64,000 nucleotides of DNA from Burkholderia stagnalis (GTDB lineage Bacteria; Pseudomonadota; Gammaproteobacteria; Burkholderiales; Burkholderiaceae). Location: contig NZ_CADESW010000029.1 in assembly GCF_902830275.1 (NCBI RefSeq), positions 1 through 64,000 on the forward strand. Reading direction: 5' to 3'. The first letter of the stretch is position 1. Every line of letters starts with the position of its first letter. The notes under the pieces are model-generated. The model was not told the DNA's origin, searched no databases, and worked only from the letters and a program-made list of their open reading frames with translations. Made by a program: the position numbers and the translations under genes. Below are positions 34,563-43,697 of the stretch, piece after piece.

Positions 34563-35101
34563 GATTGCTCCCTGATGCCTGGCACGGACCGAAAGGACAG
34601 CCAACCAGCCGTCAGGCGTCCATCTGTGTATTGTGCTTGCCCAGGCGAAGCCCGTTGCGCCTGTCACGAAGCGACGTAGCACGCTGTCTGCCGAACGAGG
34701 CCGCAAGGCAACTCGGGGCCAGGCAAATGCACCACCGGAGCTTTGAAAGCGAACACTCGACGATGAGAAGCGCCCCTTTCATCCCGATCAATTTGTCGGA
34801 ATTCACTCTCAGGATGAAGCAACCGAACGTGTTGCAGGGTCGAAACATTGCGTCGATGCGGGCGATGCAAACCTGCAAACCAAGCGCAGTGCACACAAGA
34901 CCGGGCCGCCTCGGAGAAATCCCGAGAAAGTTTCGACGATCCGATGCCGCGCTCGATACGGCACGATCATGGGCCGCATGAGCGGCCGCGCGGCTTCCAT
35001 TCTTGATTTCAAATCAAAACAATTTGGCTCATAGCCGAGTTTTTCCGCAAAAGTAACAACGGCACACTGCGATCCATCCCTACTGGAACCAGGATCGCCT
35101 C
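34563..35101. other. Island-to-backbone junction, no recognised gene
   Basis: About 540 bases with lower-GC, poorly coding-like sequence. Frames here (for example 34612-34896 minus and 34469-34981 plus) have atypical codon use and no ribosome sites. It ends with the palindrome at 35003 and the promoter region of the MFS gene. Confidence 0.5.
35003..35017. promoter_or_regulatory. Perfect palindrome TTGATTTCAAATCAA, candidate regulator site
   Basis: A 15-base perfect palindrome 85 bases before the MFS start. The spacing (TTGA-N7-TCAA) differs from the FNR boxes. Similar TGATTT...TCAA motifs occur at 37653 and 43573, which suggests a LysR-type site used in this cluster. Confidence 0.5.
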
Positions 35102-36304
35102 ATGCCCCTCGCCCTGCTCGCGCTGACCATCAGCGCATTCGCCATCGGCACGACCGAATTCGTGATCGTCGGGCTGATCCCGACGATCGGCGCCGACCTC
35201 GGCGTCAGCCTGCCGTCGGCCGGCCTGCTCGTCAGCCTCTACGCCCTGAGCGTCGCCATCGGCGCGCCGCTGCTCACCGCGCTCACCGGCCGCGTGCCGC
35301 GCAAGGCGCTGCTCGCCGCGCTGATGGCGCTGTTCACCGTCGGCAACCTCGTGGCCTGGCAGGCGCCAAGCTACGAATCGCTGATCGTCGCGCGCGTGCT
35401 CACCGGCCTCGCGCACGGCGTGTTCTTCTCGGTCGGCTCGATCATCGCGACCACGCTCGTGCCGAAGGACAAGGCCGCCAGCGCGATCGCGACGATGTTC
35501 AGCGGGATGACCGTCGCGTTCGTCGCCGGCATTCCGCTCGGCACCTTCATCGGCCAGCACTTCGGCTGGCGCGCGACCTTCCTGATCGTCGCGCTGTTCG
35601 GCCTCGTCGCGTTCGTCGGCGCGGTGGCGTTCGTGCCGCGCGGGCTGCCGCAGACGCCGCCCGCGCCGCTCGCCCGCCAGTTCCGCGTGCTCGCCCAGCC
35701 GCGCCTGCTGCTCGTCTATGCGATGACGGCGGTCGGCTACGGCGGCTCGCTGATCGCATTCACCTACATGGCGCCGCTGCTCGAACAGATCGCCGGCTTC
35801 ACGCCGTCGCAGGTCAGCCTCGTGCTCGTCGGCTACGGCGTGTCGGTCGCGTTCGGCAACGTGTGGGGCGGCAAGCTCGCCGACAGCGTCGGCCCCGTCA
35901 AGGCGCTCAAGCGGATCTTCCTGCTGCTCGCGATCGTGCTGCTCGCGCTGACCTTCACGGTGCACGTCAAGTGGCTCGCGGTGCTGACGATGCTCGCGTG
36001 GGGCGCGGTTGCGTTCGGCAACGTGCCGGGCCTGCAGGTGTACGTCGTCAAGCAGGCGCGCCACTTCGCGCCGGACGCCGCCGACGTCGCGTCGGGCTTC
36101 AACATCGCCGCCTTCAACCTCGGCGTCGCAGGCGGCTCGTCGCTCGGCGGGCTGATCGTCGCGAACGTCGGTCTCGGCCATACGCCGTGGATCGCCGCCG
36201 CCGTCACGCTCGGCGCGTTCGCGCTCACCGCGCTGAGCGGCCGTCTCGACCAAAGCCAGGGCCTGCCGGAACGCACGGCCGAACCCGTCGAACTCGCCCA
36301 CTGA
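35102..36304 (+). CDS. MFS transporter, DHA1 (AraJ/YdhP-like) exporter
   Basis: A 400-residue inner-membrane antiporter with 12 predicted helices, beginning LALLALTISAFAIGTTEFVIVGLIP, typical of the DHA1 subfamily. The loop 2-3 motif is GRVPRKALL, and SGMTVAFVAGIPLGTFIGQHFGWRATF marks helix 5. Likely substrates are small organic compounds or drugs. First gene of a plus-strand run with the MoaF-like and LLM genes (gaps of 23 and 13 bases). Confidence 0.92.
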   Translation: MPLALLALTISAFAIGTTEFVIVGLIPTIGADLGVSLPSAGLLVSLYALSVAIGAPLLTALTGRVPRKALLAALMALFTVGNLVAWQAPSYESLIVARVLTGLAHGVFFSVGSIIATTLVPKDKAASAIATMFSGMTVAFVAGIPLGTFIGQHFGWRATFLIVALFGLVAFVGAVAFVPRGLPQTPPAPLARQFRVLAQPRLLLVYAMTAVGYGGSLIAFTYMAPLLEQIAGFTPSQVSLVLVGYGVSVAFGNVWGGKLADSVGPVKALKRIFLLLAIVLLALTFTVHVKWLAVLTMLAWGAVAFGNVPGLQVYVVKQARHFAPDAADVASGFNIAAFNLGVAGGSSLGGLIVANVGLGHTPWIAAAVTLGAFALTALSGRLDQSQGLPERTAEPVELAH

Positions 36305-36327
36305 ATCGCCACCCGGAGACGCTCATC

Positions 36328-36651
36328 ATGAACACGCCCGCCCACCTCCCGCCGTTCGCCGGCAAGACCTTCGCAGTCCGTTACGACGGCCTCACCGCAC
36401 TCAACGCGTATGACGGGAGCAGCCTCCGCATGCGCTACGAGATCACCGAAGGCCCGTACGCCGGCGCGAAGGGCGAAGTCGCGTACGCGTGGCAGCACGT
36501 CGCCGGCGAGACCTACGCGATCTCGTGGCAGGAAGCCGACCGCGCGACGGTCGTGCACATCGACGATTTCGCCGCCGGCACGTCGCGCTCGTTCTTCACC
36601 GCGTCGTCGCTCGATTTCCATCGGCTCGAAGGCAGCCTGCGCGCAGTCTGA
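36328..36651 (+). CDS. MoaF-like small protein
   Basis: A 107-residue cytosolic lipocalin-like beta protein, with RMRYEITEGPYAGAKGEVAYAWQHVAGETYAISWQ (quoted in part), resembling MoaF C-terminal/MoaF-related domain proteins. The ATG at 36328 has GGAGAC upstream. It may bind a small ligand. It is cotranscribed with the oxidoreductase downstream, so a substrate-binding accessory role is possible. Confidence 0.75.
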   Translation: MNTPAHLPPFAGKTFAVRYDGLTALNAYDGSSLRMRYEITEGPYAGAKGEVAYAWQHVAGETYAISWQEADRATVVHIDDFAAGTSRSFFTASSLDFHRLEGSLRAV

Positions 36652-36664
36652 ACGGAGCCCGCCC

Positions 36665-37615
36665 ATGCCCACTTCACTCGACAAGCTCGCCGACGGCGGC
36701 TTCAGCATCGGCATCGAACTGCCGCTCGACAACGACTGGTCGCCGGCCGGCGGCACGAAGCGCCACCGCGACGGCCGCCGCCCCGGCGTGCCCGACCTGG
36801 AAAACCATGCGGCGCTCGCACGACTGGCCGACACGCTCGGCTTCCGCGCGCTCTGGGTGCGCGACGTGCCGGTGTACGACCCGTCGTTCGGCGACGCCGC
36901 GCAGGTGTTCGAAACGTTCTCGTATCTCGGCTACCTCGCCGGCATCACGCGCGACATCCTGCTCGGCACGGCGGCCGTCGTGCTGCCGCTGCGCGAACCG
37001 CTGCTGACGCTGAAATCGGCCGCGACGATCCAGGAGCTGAGCGGCGGCCGCCTGCTGCTCGGCGTCGCGAGCGGCGACCGGCCGGTCGAATATCCGCTGT
37101 TCGGCCGCGATTTCGCCGCGCGCGGCGCGAATTTCCGCAGCCAGGTCGCGTTGCTGCGCGACGGTGCGCGCGGACACCTGCCGCCCGGCCTGGACGTGCT
37201 GCCCGCCGCCCGTTCGCCGGTGCCGCTGCTCGTTGCGGGCCTCGCGCAGCAGACGCCCGCATGGATCGGCGAGCATATGGACGGCTGCCTCGCGTATCCG
37301 GGCACGCCGGCCGACCACGCGCAGCGCGCCGCGAACTGGCGCGCCGTGGCAGGCGACAAGCCGTACGTGAGCTTCATCCACCTCGACCTCGCGGCAGACC
37401 CGCACGAACCGCTGCAGCGGCACCATTTCGGCGCCCGCGCGGGACGCATCGCACTGGCGGAAGAACTCGCGGCGATGCGCGACGCGGGCGTGCAGCACAT
37501 CGGCCTGCATTTCCGCCGCAATCGCCGGCCGCTCGACGAGACCTTCGCCGAGATCGCGAGCGAAGTCCTCCCGCATTTCCATCACAAACAGGAACTGGCC
37601 GAGCAGACGCCGTGA
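36665..37615 (+). CDS. LLM-class flavin-dependent oxidoreductase
   Basis: A 316-residue luciferase-like monooxygenase family protein (TIGR03571-like). Features include FSIGIELPLDNDW, a LADTLGFRALWVRDVP segment, LGTAAVVLPLREPLLTLKSAATIQELSGGRLLLGVASG (quoted in part) and GLAQQTPAWIGEHMDG. It probably uses FMN or F420-like flavin chemistry on a small aldehyde or quinone. The substrate cannot be given. Confidence 0.9.
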   Translation: MPTSLDKLADGGFSIGIELPLDNDWSPAGGTKRHRDGRRPGVPDLENHAALARLADTLGFRALWVRDVPVYDPSFGDAAQVFETFSYLGYLAGITRDILLGTAAVVLPLREPLLTLKSAATIQELSGGRLLLGVASGDRPVEYPLFGRDFAARGANFRSQVALLRDGARGHLPPGLDVLPAARSPVPLLVAGLAQQTPAWIGEHMDGCLAYPGTPADHAQRAANWRAVAGDKPYVSFIHLDLAADPHEPLQRHHFGARAGRIALAEELAAMRDAGVQHIGLHFRRNRRPLDETFAEIASEVLPHFHHKQELAEQTP

Positions 37616-37652
37616 ACCCGGCCCCAACCCGTGGCGGCGGGCGACGCGATCC

Positions 37653-37667
37653 TTGATTTGAATTCAA
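37653..37667. promoter_or_regulatory. TTGATTTGAATTCAA motif, candidate regulator site
   Basis: Contains the perfect palindrome TTGAATTCAA at 37658-37667 and shares TTGATTT...TCAA with the site at 35003. It lies 93 bases before the aldo/keto reductase start. Confidence 0.45.
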
Positions 37668-37759
37668 TTGTCATTGACGATTACTGACGTTTATCGCAAA
37701 GGTCACCGACGGCACAATCCTTCCATCGACCTTTGCTTCTACCCCTCAAGGAGAACAAC

Positions 37760-38566
37760 ATGAGCAAGATTCCGGCATTCGGCCTCGGCACGTTCCGCCT
37801 GCAAGGCCAGGTCGTCATCGATTCGGTTCGCAACGGCCTCGACCTCGGCTACCGCGCAATCGACACCGCGCAGATCTACGGCAACGAAGCGGAAGTCGGC
37901 GAGGCGATCGCCGCCTCCGGCGTGTCGCGCGACGAACTGTTCCTGACGACGAAGATCTGGGTCGACAACTACGCGCCCGAGAAGCTCGTGCCGAGCCTCG
38001 AGGAAAGCCTGACCAAGCTGCGCACCGACCACGTCGACCTGACGCTGATCCACTGGCCCGCGCCCGGCAACGGCGTGGCGCTCGAAACGTTCATGACCGC
38101 GCTTGCCGATGCCAAGGCGAAAGGCCTGACGCGCCAGATCGGCGTGTCGAACTTCAACATCGAGCTGACGAAGCAGGCCATCGCGGCGGTCGGCAAGGAC
38201 GCGATCGCGACCAACCAGATCGAGCTGAGCCCCTATCTGCAGAATCGCACGCTGGTCGAGTTCCTGCAGCGCGAAGGCATTCAGGTGACCTCGTACATGA
38301 CGCTCGCATACGGCAAGGTGCTCGGCGACCCGGTCATCGGCGCGATCGCGCAACGCCACGACGCAACGCCGGCGCAGGTTGCGCTCGCATGGGCATTGAA
38401 ACTCGGCTACGCGGTGATTCCGTCGTCGACCAAGCGCGCGAACCTCGCGAGCAACCTGCTTGCGCAGACGCTGCAACTGACCGACGACGACATGGCGCAG
38501 ATCGCCGCGCTCGACCGCAACGGCCGCGAAGTCGACCCGGCCGGCCTCGCGCCGCAGTGGGACTGA
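37760..38566 (+). CDS. Aldo/keto reductase (DkgB-like)
   Basis: NADPH-dependent aldehyde/ketone reductase of 268 residues, with catalytic Asp-Tyr-Lys-His context: [33 protein letters not shown], and the C-terminal [14 protein letters not shown] for NADPH. Close to 2,5-diketo-D-gluconate reductase B. AAGGAG lies before the ATG at 37760. It probably detoxifies reactive carbonyls together with the OYE gene downstream. Confidence 0.93.
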   Translation: MSKIPAFGLGTFRLQGQVVIDSVRNGLDLGYRAIDTAQIYGNEAEVGEAIAASGVSRDELFLTTKIWVDNYAPEKLVPSLEESLTKLRTDHVDLTLIHWPAPGNGVALETFMTALADAKAKGLTRQIGVSNFNIELTKQAIAAVGKDAIATNQIELSPYLQNRTLVEFLQREGIQVTSYMTLAYGKVLGDPVIGAIAQRHDATPAQVALAWALKLGYAVIPSSTKRANLASNLLAQTLQLTDDDMAQIAALDRNGREVDPAGLAPQWD

Positions 38567-38591
38567 AGCGGCCCGCACACCCAAGATTTCC

Positions 38592-38613
38592 GCCGCGGCC
38601 AGCTGGCCGCGGC
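38592..38613. repeat. 22-base perfect palindrome between reductase genes
   Basis: Arms GCCGCGGCCAG and CTGGCCGCGGC meet with no spacer, 26 bases after the aldo/keto reductase stop and 19 bases before the OYE start. It could act as an mRNA hairpin or attenuator. No T-run. Confidence 0.55.
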
Positions 38614-38631
38614 TTCTACAGGACACCCACC

Positions 38632-39747
38632 ATGACCCAGGATCCGCTGTTCCAACCGCTGCGGCTCGGCGCGCTGACGCTGCCGAACCGCATCGTGATG
38701 CCGCCGATGACGCGCTCGCGCGCGAGCCAGCCCGGCGACGAAGCCAATGAACTGATGGCCGCGTATTACGCGCAGCGCGCGAGCGCCGGCCTGATCGTCA
38801 GCGAAGGCACCTATATCGCGCCGCTCGGCAAGGGCTACGCATGGACGCCCGGCATTCACACGCCGGCCCAGGTCGCCGGCTGGCGCAAGGTGACCGACGC
38901 CGTGCACGCGGCCGGCGGCCGCATCTTCGCGCAGCTCTGGCACGTCGGCCGGCTGAGCCATACGAGCCTGCTGGGCGGCCAGTCGCCCGTGTCGTCGTCG
39001 CCGATCCAGGCCGACGGCGTGAACGTGTTCATCGCCGGTGACGACGGCAGCACGCCCGGCTTCGTGCAGGCGTCCGCGCCGCGCGCGCTGAGCATCGACG
39101 AGATCCAGGAGATCGTCGGCCAGTACCGCGCCGCCGCCCGCCACGCGATCGAGGCCGGGTTCGACGGCGTCGAACTGCACGGTGCGAACGGCTACCTCGT
39201 GAACCAGTTCATCGATTCGAACGCCAACACGCGCACGGATGCGTATGGCGGCTCGCTCGACAACCGGCTGCGCTTCCTGCGCGAAGTCACGCAGGCGCTG
39301 ATCGAGGGCGCGGGCGATGCATCCCGCGTCGGCATCCGCCTCGCGCCGCTGACCACGCTGAACGGCTGCGTCGACGACGATCCGGAGACGACCTACCTCG
39401 CCGCCGCGAAGCTGCTCGGCGAACTCGGCGTCGGCTACCTGCACATCGCCGAAGCCGACTGGGACGACGCGCCGCTGATGCCGGTCGCGTTCAAGCAGAA
39501 GCTGCGCGCCGCGTTTCCCGGCGTGCTGATCTACGCGGGCAAGTACACCGCGGAACGCGCGCGCGAAGCCATTGCCGCCGGCTGGGCCGACCTGGTGGCA
39601 TTCGGCCGCCCGTTCGTCGCGAATCCCGACCTGCCCGCGCGCCTGCGCGCCGGCGTGCAGCTGGCTCAGCACGACCGCGACACGCTGTTCGGCGGCGGCG
39701 CGCAAGGGCTGACCGACTATCCAAGCGCCACGCCGGTCGCGGCCTGA
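38632..39747 (+). CDS. Alkene reductase, Old Yellow Enzyme family (NemA-like)
   Basis: FMN enzyme of 371 residues that reduces activated alkenes or nitro-esters with NADPH. It shows LPNRIVMPPMTRSRA, the FAQLWHVGRLSH segment, the substrate pair His-Asn in VELHGANGYLVNQF, and RTDAYGGSLDNRLRF with the GRPFVANPDLPARL end. It starts at the ATG at 38632. Confidence 0.95.
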   Translation: MTQDPLFQPLRLGALTLPNRIVMPPMTRSRASQPGDEANELMAAYYAQRASAGLIVSEGTYIAPLGKGYAWTPGIHTPAQVAGWRKVTDAVHAAGGRIFAQLWHVGRLSHTSLLGGQSPVSSSPIQADGVNVFIAGDDGSTPGFVQASAPRALSIDEIQEIVGQYRAAARHAIEAGFDGVELHGANGYLVNQFIDSNANTRTDAYGGSLDNRLRFLREVTQALIEGAGDASRVGIRLAPLTTLNGCVDDDPETTYLAAAKLLGELGVGYLHIAEADWDDAPLMPVAFKQKLRAAFPGVLIYAGKYTAERAREAIAAGWADLVAFGRPFVANPDLPARLRAGVQLAQHDRDTLFGGGAQGLTDYPSATPVAA

Positions 39748-39769
39748 CGCAGCTGTCTCCCGTATTCGC

Positions 39770-40738
39770 ATGGAAAAACATTCGATGAAGAAGCGCACCC
39801 TCGCCGCGCTCGCGTTCGCGCTCGCCGCGAGCCTGCCGTTCACGGCCGCGGCCGCCGCGCCGGCCGCGGACTGGTATCCGTCCGCCTACGGCCCGCATGA
39901 TGAAATCGGCGCGGCCAACCTGTTGACGCCCGACGTCGTCAGGCAGGCGGTCGGCCTCGTCAAGGCCGGCAAGACCTATCCGCTGGCGGTGCCGGTGGAC
40001 AAGAACCTGCCGGCGTTCCGGCATCGCAGCTTCCGGCTCTACAACGTGCAGGTCGGCCAGCAGGCCGGCAAGAGCCTCGGCCCGAACAAGTTCACGTTCA
40101 ACGACGAGCTGGTCAACGCGTGGACGGGCGTCGGCACGCAGCTCAACGGGATCGGCCACATCGGCATCGACAACGTCTATTACAACGGCAACCGCGCGGC
40201 CGATTTCGTGACCGTCGACGGGGTGACGAAGCTGGGCGTCGAGAAGGTGCCGCCGATCGTCACGCGCGGCGTCGTGCTCGATATGACCGCGTACTTCGGC
40301 AAGCCGATCGTACCGGGCGGCACCGAGTTCACCGTCGCGGACATCCAGGCCGTCCTGAAGAAGCAAGGCCTGACGCTGCGCAAGGGAGACGTGGTGCTGT
40401 TCAACACCGGCTGGCTGGAACTGATCGGCAAGGACAACCGGCAGTTCCTCGAAGTCGAACCCGGCATCGGCATGGAAGCCGCGACATGGCTGGCCGACCA
40501 GGGGATCGTCGCGTTCGGCGGGGATACCTGGGCCTCCGAGGTCTACCCGAACCCGCACTCGCGGGATGAATTCCCGATCAACCAGTACATGCTCGCGAAG
40601 CGCGGCATCTACAACCTCGAACTGATCGACAGCCGCGCGCTGGTGCGTGACCAGGCCTGGGAATTCCTGTTCGTGCTGGGCCAGCCGCTGTACGTCGGCT
40701 CCACGCAGGTCAACATCAATCCTGTCGCCATTCGCTGA
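39770..40738 (+). CDS. Exported cyclase-family (kynurenine formamidase-like) metal hydrolase
   Basis: A 322-residue periplasmic protein with a signal peptide (about 1-30, ending in an Ala-rich AAAAAP). The cyclase domain carries NLLTPDVV, the metal-site region GTQLNGIGHIGIDN and GDVVLFNTGW. In the usual HxGTHxD motif several residues are changed, as in the large-cyclase subgroup that has H in GHIG. The start could instead be the ATG at 39785. The substrate is unknown. Confidence 0.88.
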   Translation: MEKHSMKKRTLAALAFALAASLPFTAAAAAPAADWYPSAYGPHDEIGAANLLTPDVVRQAVGLVKAGKTYPLAVPVDKNLPAFRHRSFRLYNVQVGQQAGKSLGPNKFTFNDELVNAWTGVGTQLNGIGHIGIDNVYYNGNRAADFVTVDGVTKLGVEKVPPIVTRGVVLDMTAYFGKPIVPGGTEFTVADIQAVLKKQGLTLRKGDVVLFNTGWLELIGKDNRQFLEVEPGIGMEAATWLADQGIVAFGGDTWASEVYPNPHSRDEFPINQYMLAKRGIYNLELIDSRALVRDQAWEFLFVLGQPLYVGSTQVNINPVAIR

Positions 40739-40762
40739 CGCCGGCACCGAACCGGATACCGT

Positions 40763-40798
40763 GCGCGCTTGACGGCGCTATCATGCCGTCAAGCGCGC
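40763..40798. terminator. Strong 14-bp hairpin after the cyclase gene
   Basis: GCGCGCTTGACGGC pairs perfectly with GCCGTCAAGCGCGC around an 8-base loop. It lies between the cyclase stop (40738) and the lysR gene. No T-run, but the stem is very stable; a terminator is likely. Confidence 0.65.
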
Positions 40799-40926
40799 CG
40801 CACACGAATGGCGGCACGGCCGTCTTGTCCGGCACGTCGTCGCGCGACACGATCGCGCCAATTCGCTCGACCTTCGCGACGCGCTCCGGCCGCCCTCTAC
40901 CAGACTTGAGCCCCGGAAGGTCCTAC

Positions 40927-41835
40927 ATGCTCGACATCCGCCAGCTTCAATATTTCATCGCGGTCGCGGAAGAGGAACACGTCGGCCGCGCCGCGGAGCG
41001 CCTGCATATTTCGCAGTCGCCGCTCAGCCGCCAGATCGCGCAGCTCGAGGAAAAGCTCGGACTGACGCTGTTCGAACGCAGCCAGCAACGCATTCGCCTG
41101 ACGCGTGACGGCCGCACGTTCCTCAGCGAGACGCAGGCATTCTTGCGTCATGCACACCGGCTGGAATCGCTCGCGCGCCGGCTCGGCCGCGGCGACGAAG
41201 GCGGGCTCTGCATCGGCTACCTGGAAACGGCCACGCACTCGGGCGTGCTGCCGCGCGCGCTGAAGGCGCTGCGCGCGGATCGCCCGGCCGTCCACATCGC
41301 GCTGTACAACTACACGTCCGCCGCGCAGCTCGAAGGCTTGCGCGAGCGCAGCCTCGACATCGCGCTCGTCACGGAGCCGCCCGCGCCGGACGATCCCGAA
41401 CTCGAGTCGATGCGCGTGCTGAACGATCCGATGCTGCTTGCGCTGCCCGAAGGGCATCCGCTCGCGAAGAAGAAGACGCTGGTCGCCGACGATCTCGCCG
41501 CACAGGCGTGGATCGGCGTCACGCAGCAGGAAAGCGCGCCGCGTCACGGCGCGTTCGTCGCCGCGTGTGCGAAGGCGGGGTTTTCACCGGATATTTCAGT
41601 CGAGGCGAGCGAGCCGCTCGCGGCGCTCGGGCTCGTCGCCGCCGGGCTCGGCGTGACGATGATCCAGCAGAGCCTGCGTCATCAGGTGCCGGAAGGCGTC
41701 GTGCTGCGCGAGCTGCCGTGGTTCAGCTATCGCACGCCGCTGTGGGCCGCGTGGCACAAGGTCAATCTGCGGCCGCTGGTCGGCATCTTCCGCGAGATCC
41801 TGACCGGCGACGAGGTGGTCGCGGCGGTCGAATGA
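40927..41835 (+). CDS. LysR-family transcription regulator
   Basis: A 302-residue regulator. The N-terminal helix-turn-helix (about 3-62) contains LQYFIAVAEEEHVGRAAERLHISQSPLSRQI (quoted in part: HISQSPLSRQ is the recognition helix). The effector domain occupies about 90-295. GGAAGG lies before the ATG at 40927. It is probably the local regulator of the reductase/exporter cluster, whose promoters carry TGATTT...TCAA motifs, which is inference. Confidence 0.94.
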   Translation: MLDIRQLQYFIAVAEEEHVGRAAERLHISQSPLSRQIAQLEEKLGLTLFERSQQRIRLTRDGRTFLSETQAFLRHAHRLESLARRLGRGDEGGLCIGYLETATHSGVLPRALKALRADRPAVHIALYNYTSAAQLEGLRERSLDIALVTEPPAPDDPELESMRVLNDPMLLALPEGHPLAKKKTLVADDLAAQAWIGVTQQESAPRHGAFVAACAKAGFSPDISVEASEPLAALGLVAAGLGVTMIQQSLRHQVPEGVVLRELPWFSYRTPLWAAWHKVNLRPLVGIFREILTGDEVVAAVE

Positions 41836-41884
41836 CGCAACGCGCGGCGCGCGGCGCGCCGTTGAATGCGCACCGCGCGGAGCG

Positions 41885-41909
41885 GCAGCCGGCATTCGTT
41901 GCCGGCTGT
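41885..41909. terminator. Bidirectional terminator-like hairpin
   Basis: CAGCCGGC and GCCGGCTG pair around ATTCGTT between the convergent lysR (41835) and SRPBCC (41921) genes. Confidence 0.6.
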
Positions 41910-41920
41910 CGTCACGACCG

Positions 41921-42337
41921 TCACACCGCCGCGAACCGCTTCGCCAGCTCGGCGAGACCGTCTTCGTAGATGCCTCGGAAGAGGCGAATCGCTTCGTCGT
42001 CGGTCGCGCCGTTCGGCGTGAACGTGCCCGACCACTCGATCGTCGCCGCGTTCTCGCCGTTCCCGCGCACGCGCAGCGTGGAGCGATAGTCGACGACCGG
42101 GAACGGCGCCTCGAGGATCGCGTACGTGTAGCTGCGCGCCGCGTCGTCGAAGGCGACCAGACGCTCGACGATCGCGTCGCCGTCCGGATTCGCGAGGCTG
42201 CGCACGCGGCCACCTTCACTCAGCTCGCTCGACGGGATATACGACAGCCAGTCGGGCAGCGCCCCGAAGCCGCCGATCAATTGCCAGACCGTGTCGGCCG
42301 AAGCCGAGACCTGGATGCTTGCGTGTGCCTGTGCCAT
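41921..42337 (-). CDS. SRPBCC-family (polyketide cyclase/START-like) protein
   Basis: A 138-residue soluble protein of the SRPBCC fold: ASIQVSASADTVWQLIGGFGALPDWLSYI at the start, then VERLVAFDDAARSYTYAILE and ATIEWSGTFTP (quoted in short parts), with an amphipathic C-terminal helix. It binds a hydrophobic ligand in its cavity; the ligand is unknown. It lies 17 bases downstream of the aldo/keto reductase and is cotranscribed with it. Confidence 0.9.
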   Translation of the reverse strand: MAQAHASIQVSASADTVWQLIGGFGALPDWLSYIPSSELSEGGRVRSLANPDGDAIVERLVAFDDAARSYTYAILEAPFPVVDYRSTLRVRGNGENAATIEWSGTFTPNGATDDEAIRLFRGIYEDGLAELAKRFAAV

Positions 42338-42354
42338 ATCATCACCGTTGACGA

Positions 42355-43374
42355 TCAACGATCGATCGGCAGCGGCGCATTGGCCGCAACCAGACCTTGT
42401 TCGCGCATCTCGCGCCAGAAGTCGGCCGGAATCGCCACGTTCAGCGCGGCCTGGTCTTCCGCGATCCGCTCCGGACGGCTGGCGCCCGGAATCACCGCGG
42501 CGGTGGCCGGATGCGCCATCGAGAACTGCAGCGCGGCGGCCTTGATCGGCACGTCGTAGCGCGCGGCGATCGCCTTGATGCGTTCGACCTTCGCGATGAT
42601 TTCCGGCGAAGCCTTCTGGTATTCGAAGTGCGTGCCGCCCGCGAGCACGCCCGAGCTGTACGGGCCGCCGACGACGATCCCGACGTTCTGCGCGGCCGCC
42701 GCCGGCATCACGCGCTGCAGCGCGCGTTCGTGATCGAGCAGCGTGTAGCGGCCGGCCAGCAGCATGCCGTCCGGCTGCGGTTCGGCGAGATCGAGCACCA
42801 GTTCGATCGGTTCGACGCGGTTCACGCCGAGGCCCCATGCGTTGATCACGCCTTCTTCGCGCAGCTTGCCCAGCACGCGGAATGCGCCCTTGCGCGCGAC
42901 TTCGAATTGCGCGAGCCATTCGTCGCCGTAGAAATCCTGTGCGATGTCGTGCACCCAGACGATGTCGAGGCGGTCGGTGCGCAGGCGCTTCAGGCTGTCC
43001 TCGATCGAGCGCAGCGTCGCGTCGGCCGAATAGTCGTTGACGATGCGGTTCGGCCGGCCGTGTTCGAACAGGCCGCCCTTCTCGCCCAGATCGCGCGCCG
43101 ACACGTCTTCGACTTCGTCGAGGATCACGCGGCCGACCTTCGTGCTCAGCACGTATTCGTCACGCGGATGGTGCGCGAGCGCGTCGCCGAGACGCATTTC
43201 GGCGAGGCCGGCGCCATAGAACGGCGCGGAATCGAAATAGCGGATGCCGTGCTGCCATGCGGCTTCGACGGTGGCCGCGGCTTCCGCGTCGGGGATGTTG
43301 CGAAACATGTTGCCGAGCGGCGCGGTGCCGAAGCCGAGGATCTTGTTGCCGGGCAGCTTGCCTTTGAGACTCAT
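42355..43374 (-). CDS. Aldo/keto reductase (D-threo-aldose 1-dehydrogenase / pyridoxal type)
   Basis: A 339-residue NAD(P)H-dependent enzyme with GIRYFDSAPFYGAGLAEMRLGDAL (the catalytic Asp and Tyr lie in FDSAPFYG), a Lys in VLSTKVGR, DIVWVHDI, and a C-terminal IPGASRPERIAED cofactor site. It fits the group that includes D-threo-aldose dehydrogenase and pyridoxal 4-dehydrogenase. The substrate is not decided by sequence. Confidence 0.93.
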   Translation of the reverse strand: MSLKGKLPGNKILGFGTAPLGNMFRNIPDAEAAATVEAAWQHGIRYFDSAPFYGAGLAEMRLGDALAHHPRDEYVLSTKVGRVILDEVEDVSARDLGEKGGLFEHGRPNRIVNDYSADATLRSIEDSLKRLRTDRLDIVWVHDIAQDFYGDEWLAQFEVARKGAFRVLGKLREEGVINAWGLGVNRVEPIELVLDLAEPQPDGMLLAGRYTLLDHERALQRVMPAAAAQNVGIVVGGPYSSGVLAGGTHFEYQKASPEIIAKVERIKAIAARYDVPIKAAALQFSMAHPATAAVIPGASRPERIAEDQAALNVAIPADFWREMREQGLVAANAPLPIDR

Positions 43375-43697
43375 GATTTGCTCCAGGGGTGAGGGAAAGC
43401 GGGTTCAGTCTAGGCAGGCGGGTTAAGTCTGTCCAAGACGGAATTCGACATAGTTGAGTCCCGGAAGGTCTAATCCCCGGTTTGGCGCGGCGACCCGATA
43501 TTTCCCGCGAAGGGGGCGTGCGGCCGACATGCTCGCGCAGCAAGGCTGGCGACGGAATCGGCGGCCAATTCGTGATTTCAGATCAAAGATCATTTCGCCG
43601 GCGGCCCGTTTTTCCGCGGCGAACGGATACCTATATTGGCTGCACTCGCAACGACATCGACGTGGTTGCGGCTCACTCAACCAGACAGGTACCCAAC
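43375..43697. other. Divergent intergenic region with one candidate operator
   Basis: Between the aldo/keto reductase and the DUF4148 gene. It contains the TGATTTCAGATCAAA motif at 43573 and no gene I can support. Confidence 0.5.
43573..43587. promoter_or_regulatory. TGATTTCAGATCAAA motif, candidate regulator site
   Basis: Shares TGATTT-N3-TCAA with the sites at 35003 and 37653. It lies 111 bases before the DUF4148 start and about 200 bases before the divergent reductase. Confidence 0.4.

Noticed and set aside
34469-34981. 170-codon frame and an opposing 94-codon frame in the island junction
   Set aside because: Atypical codon use, no ribosome site, and no recognisable domain.
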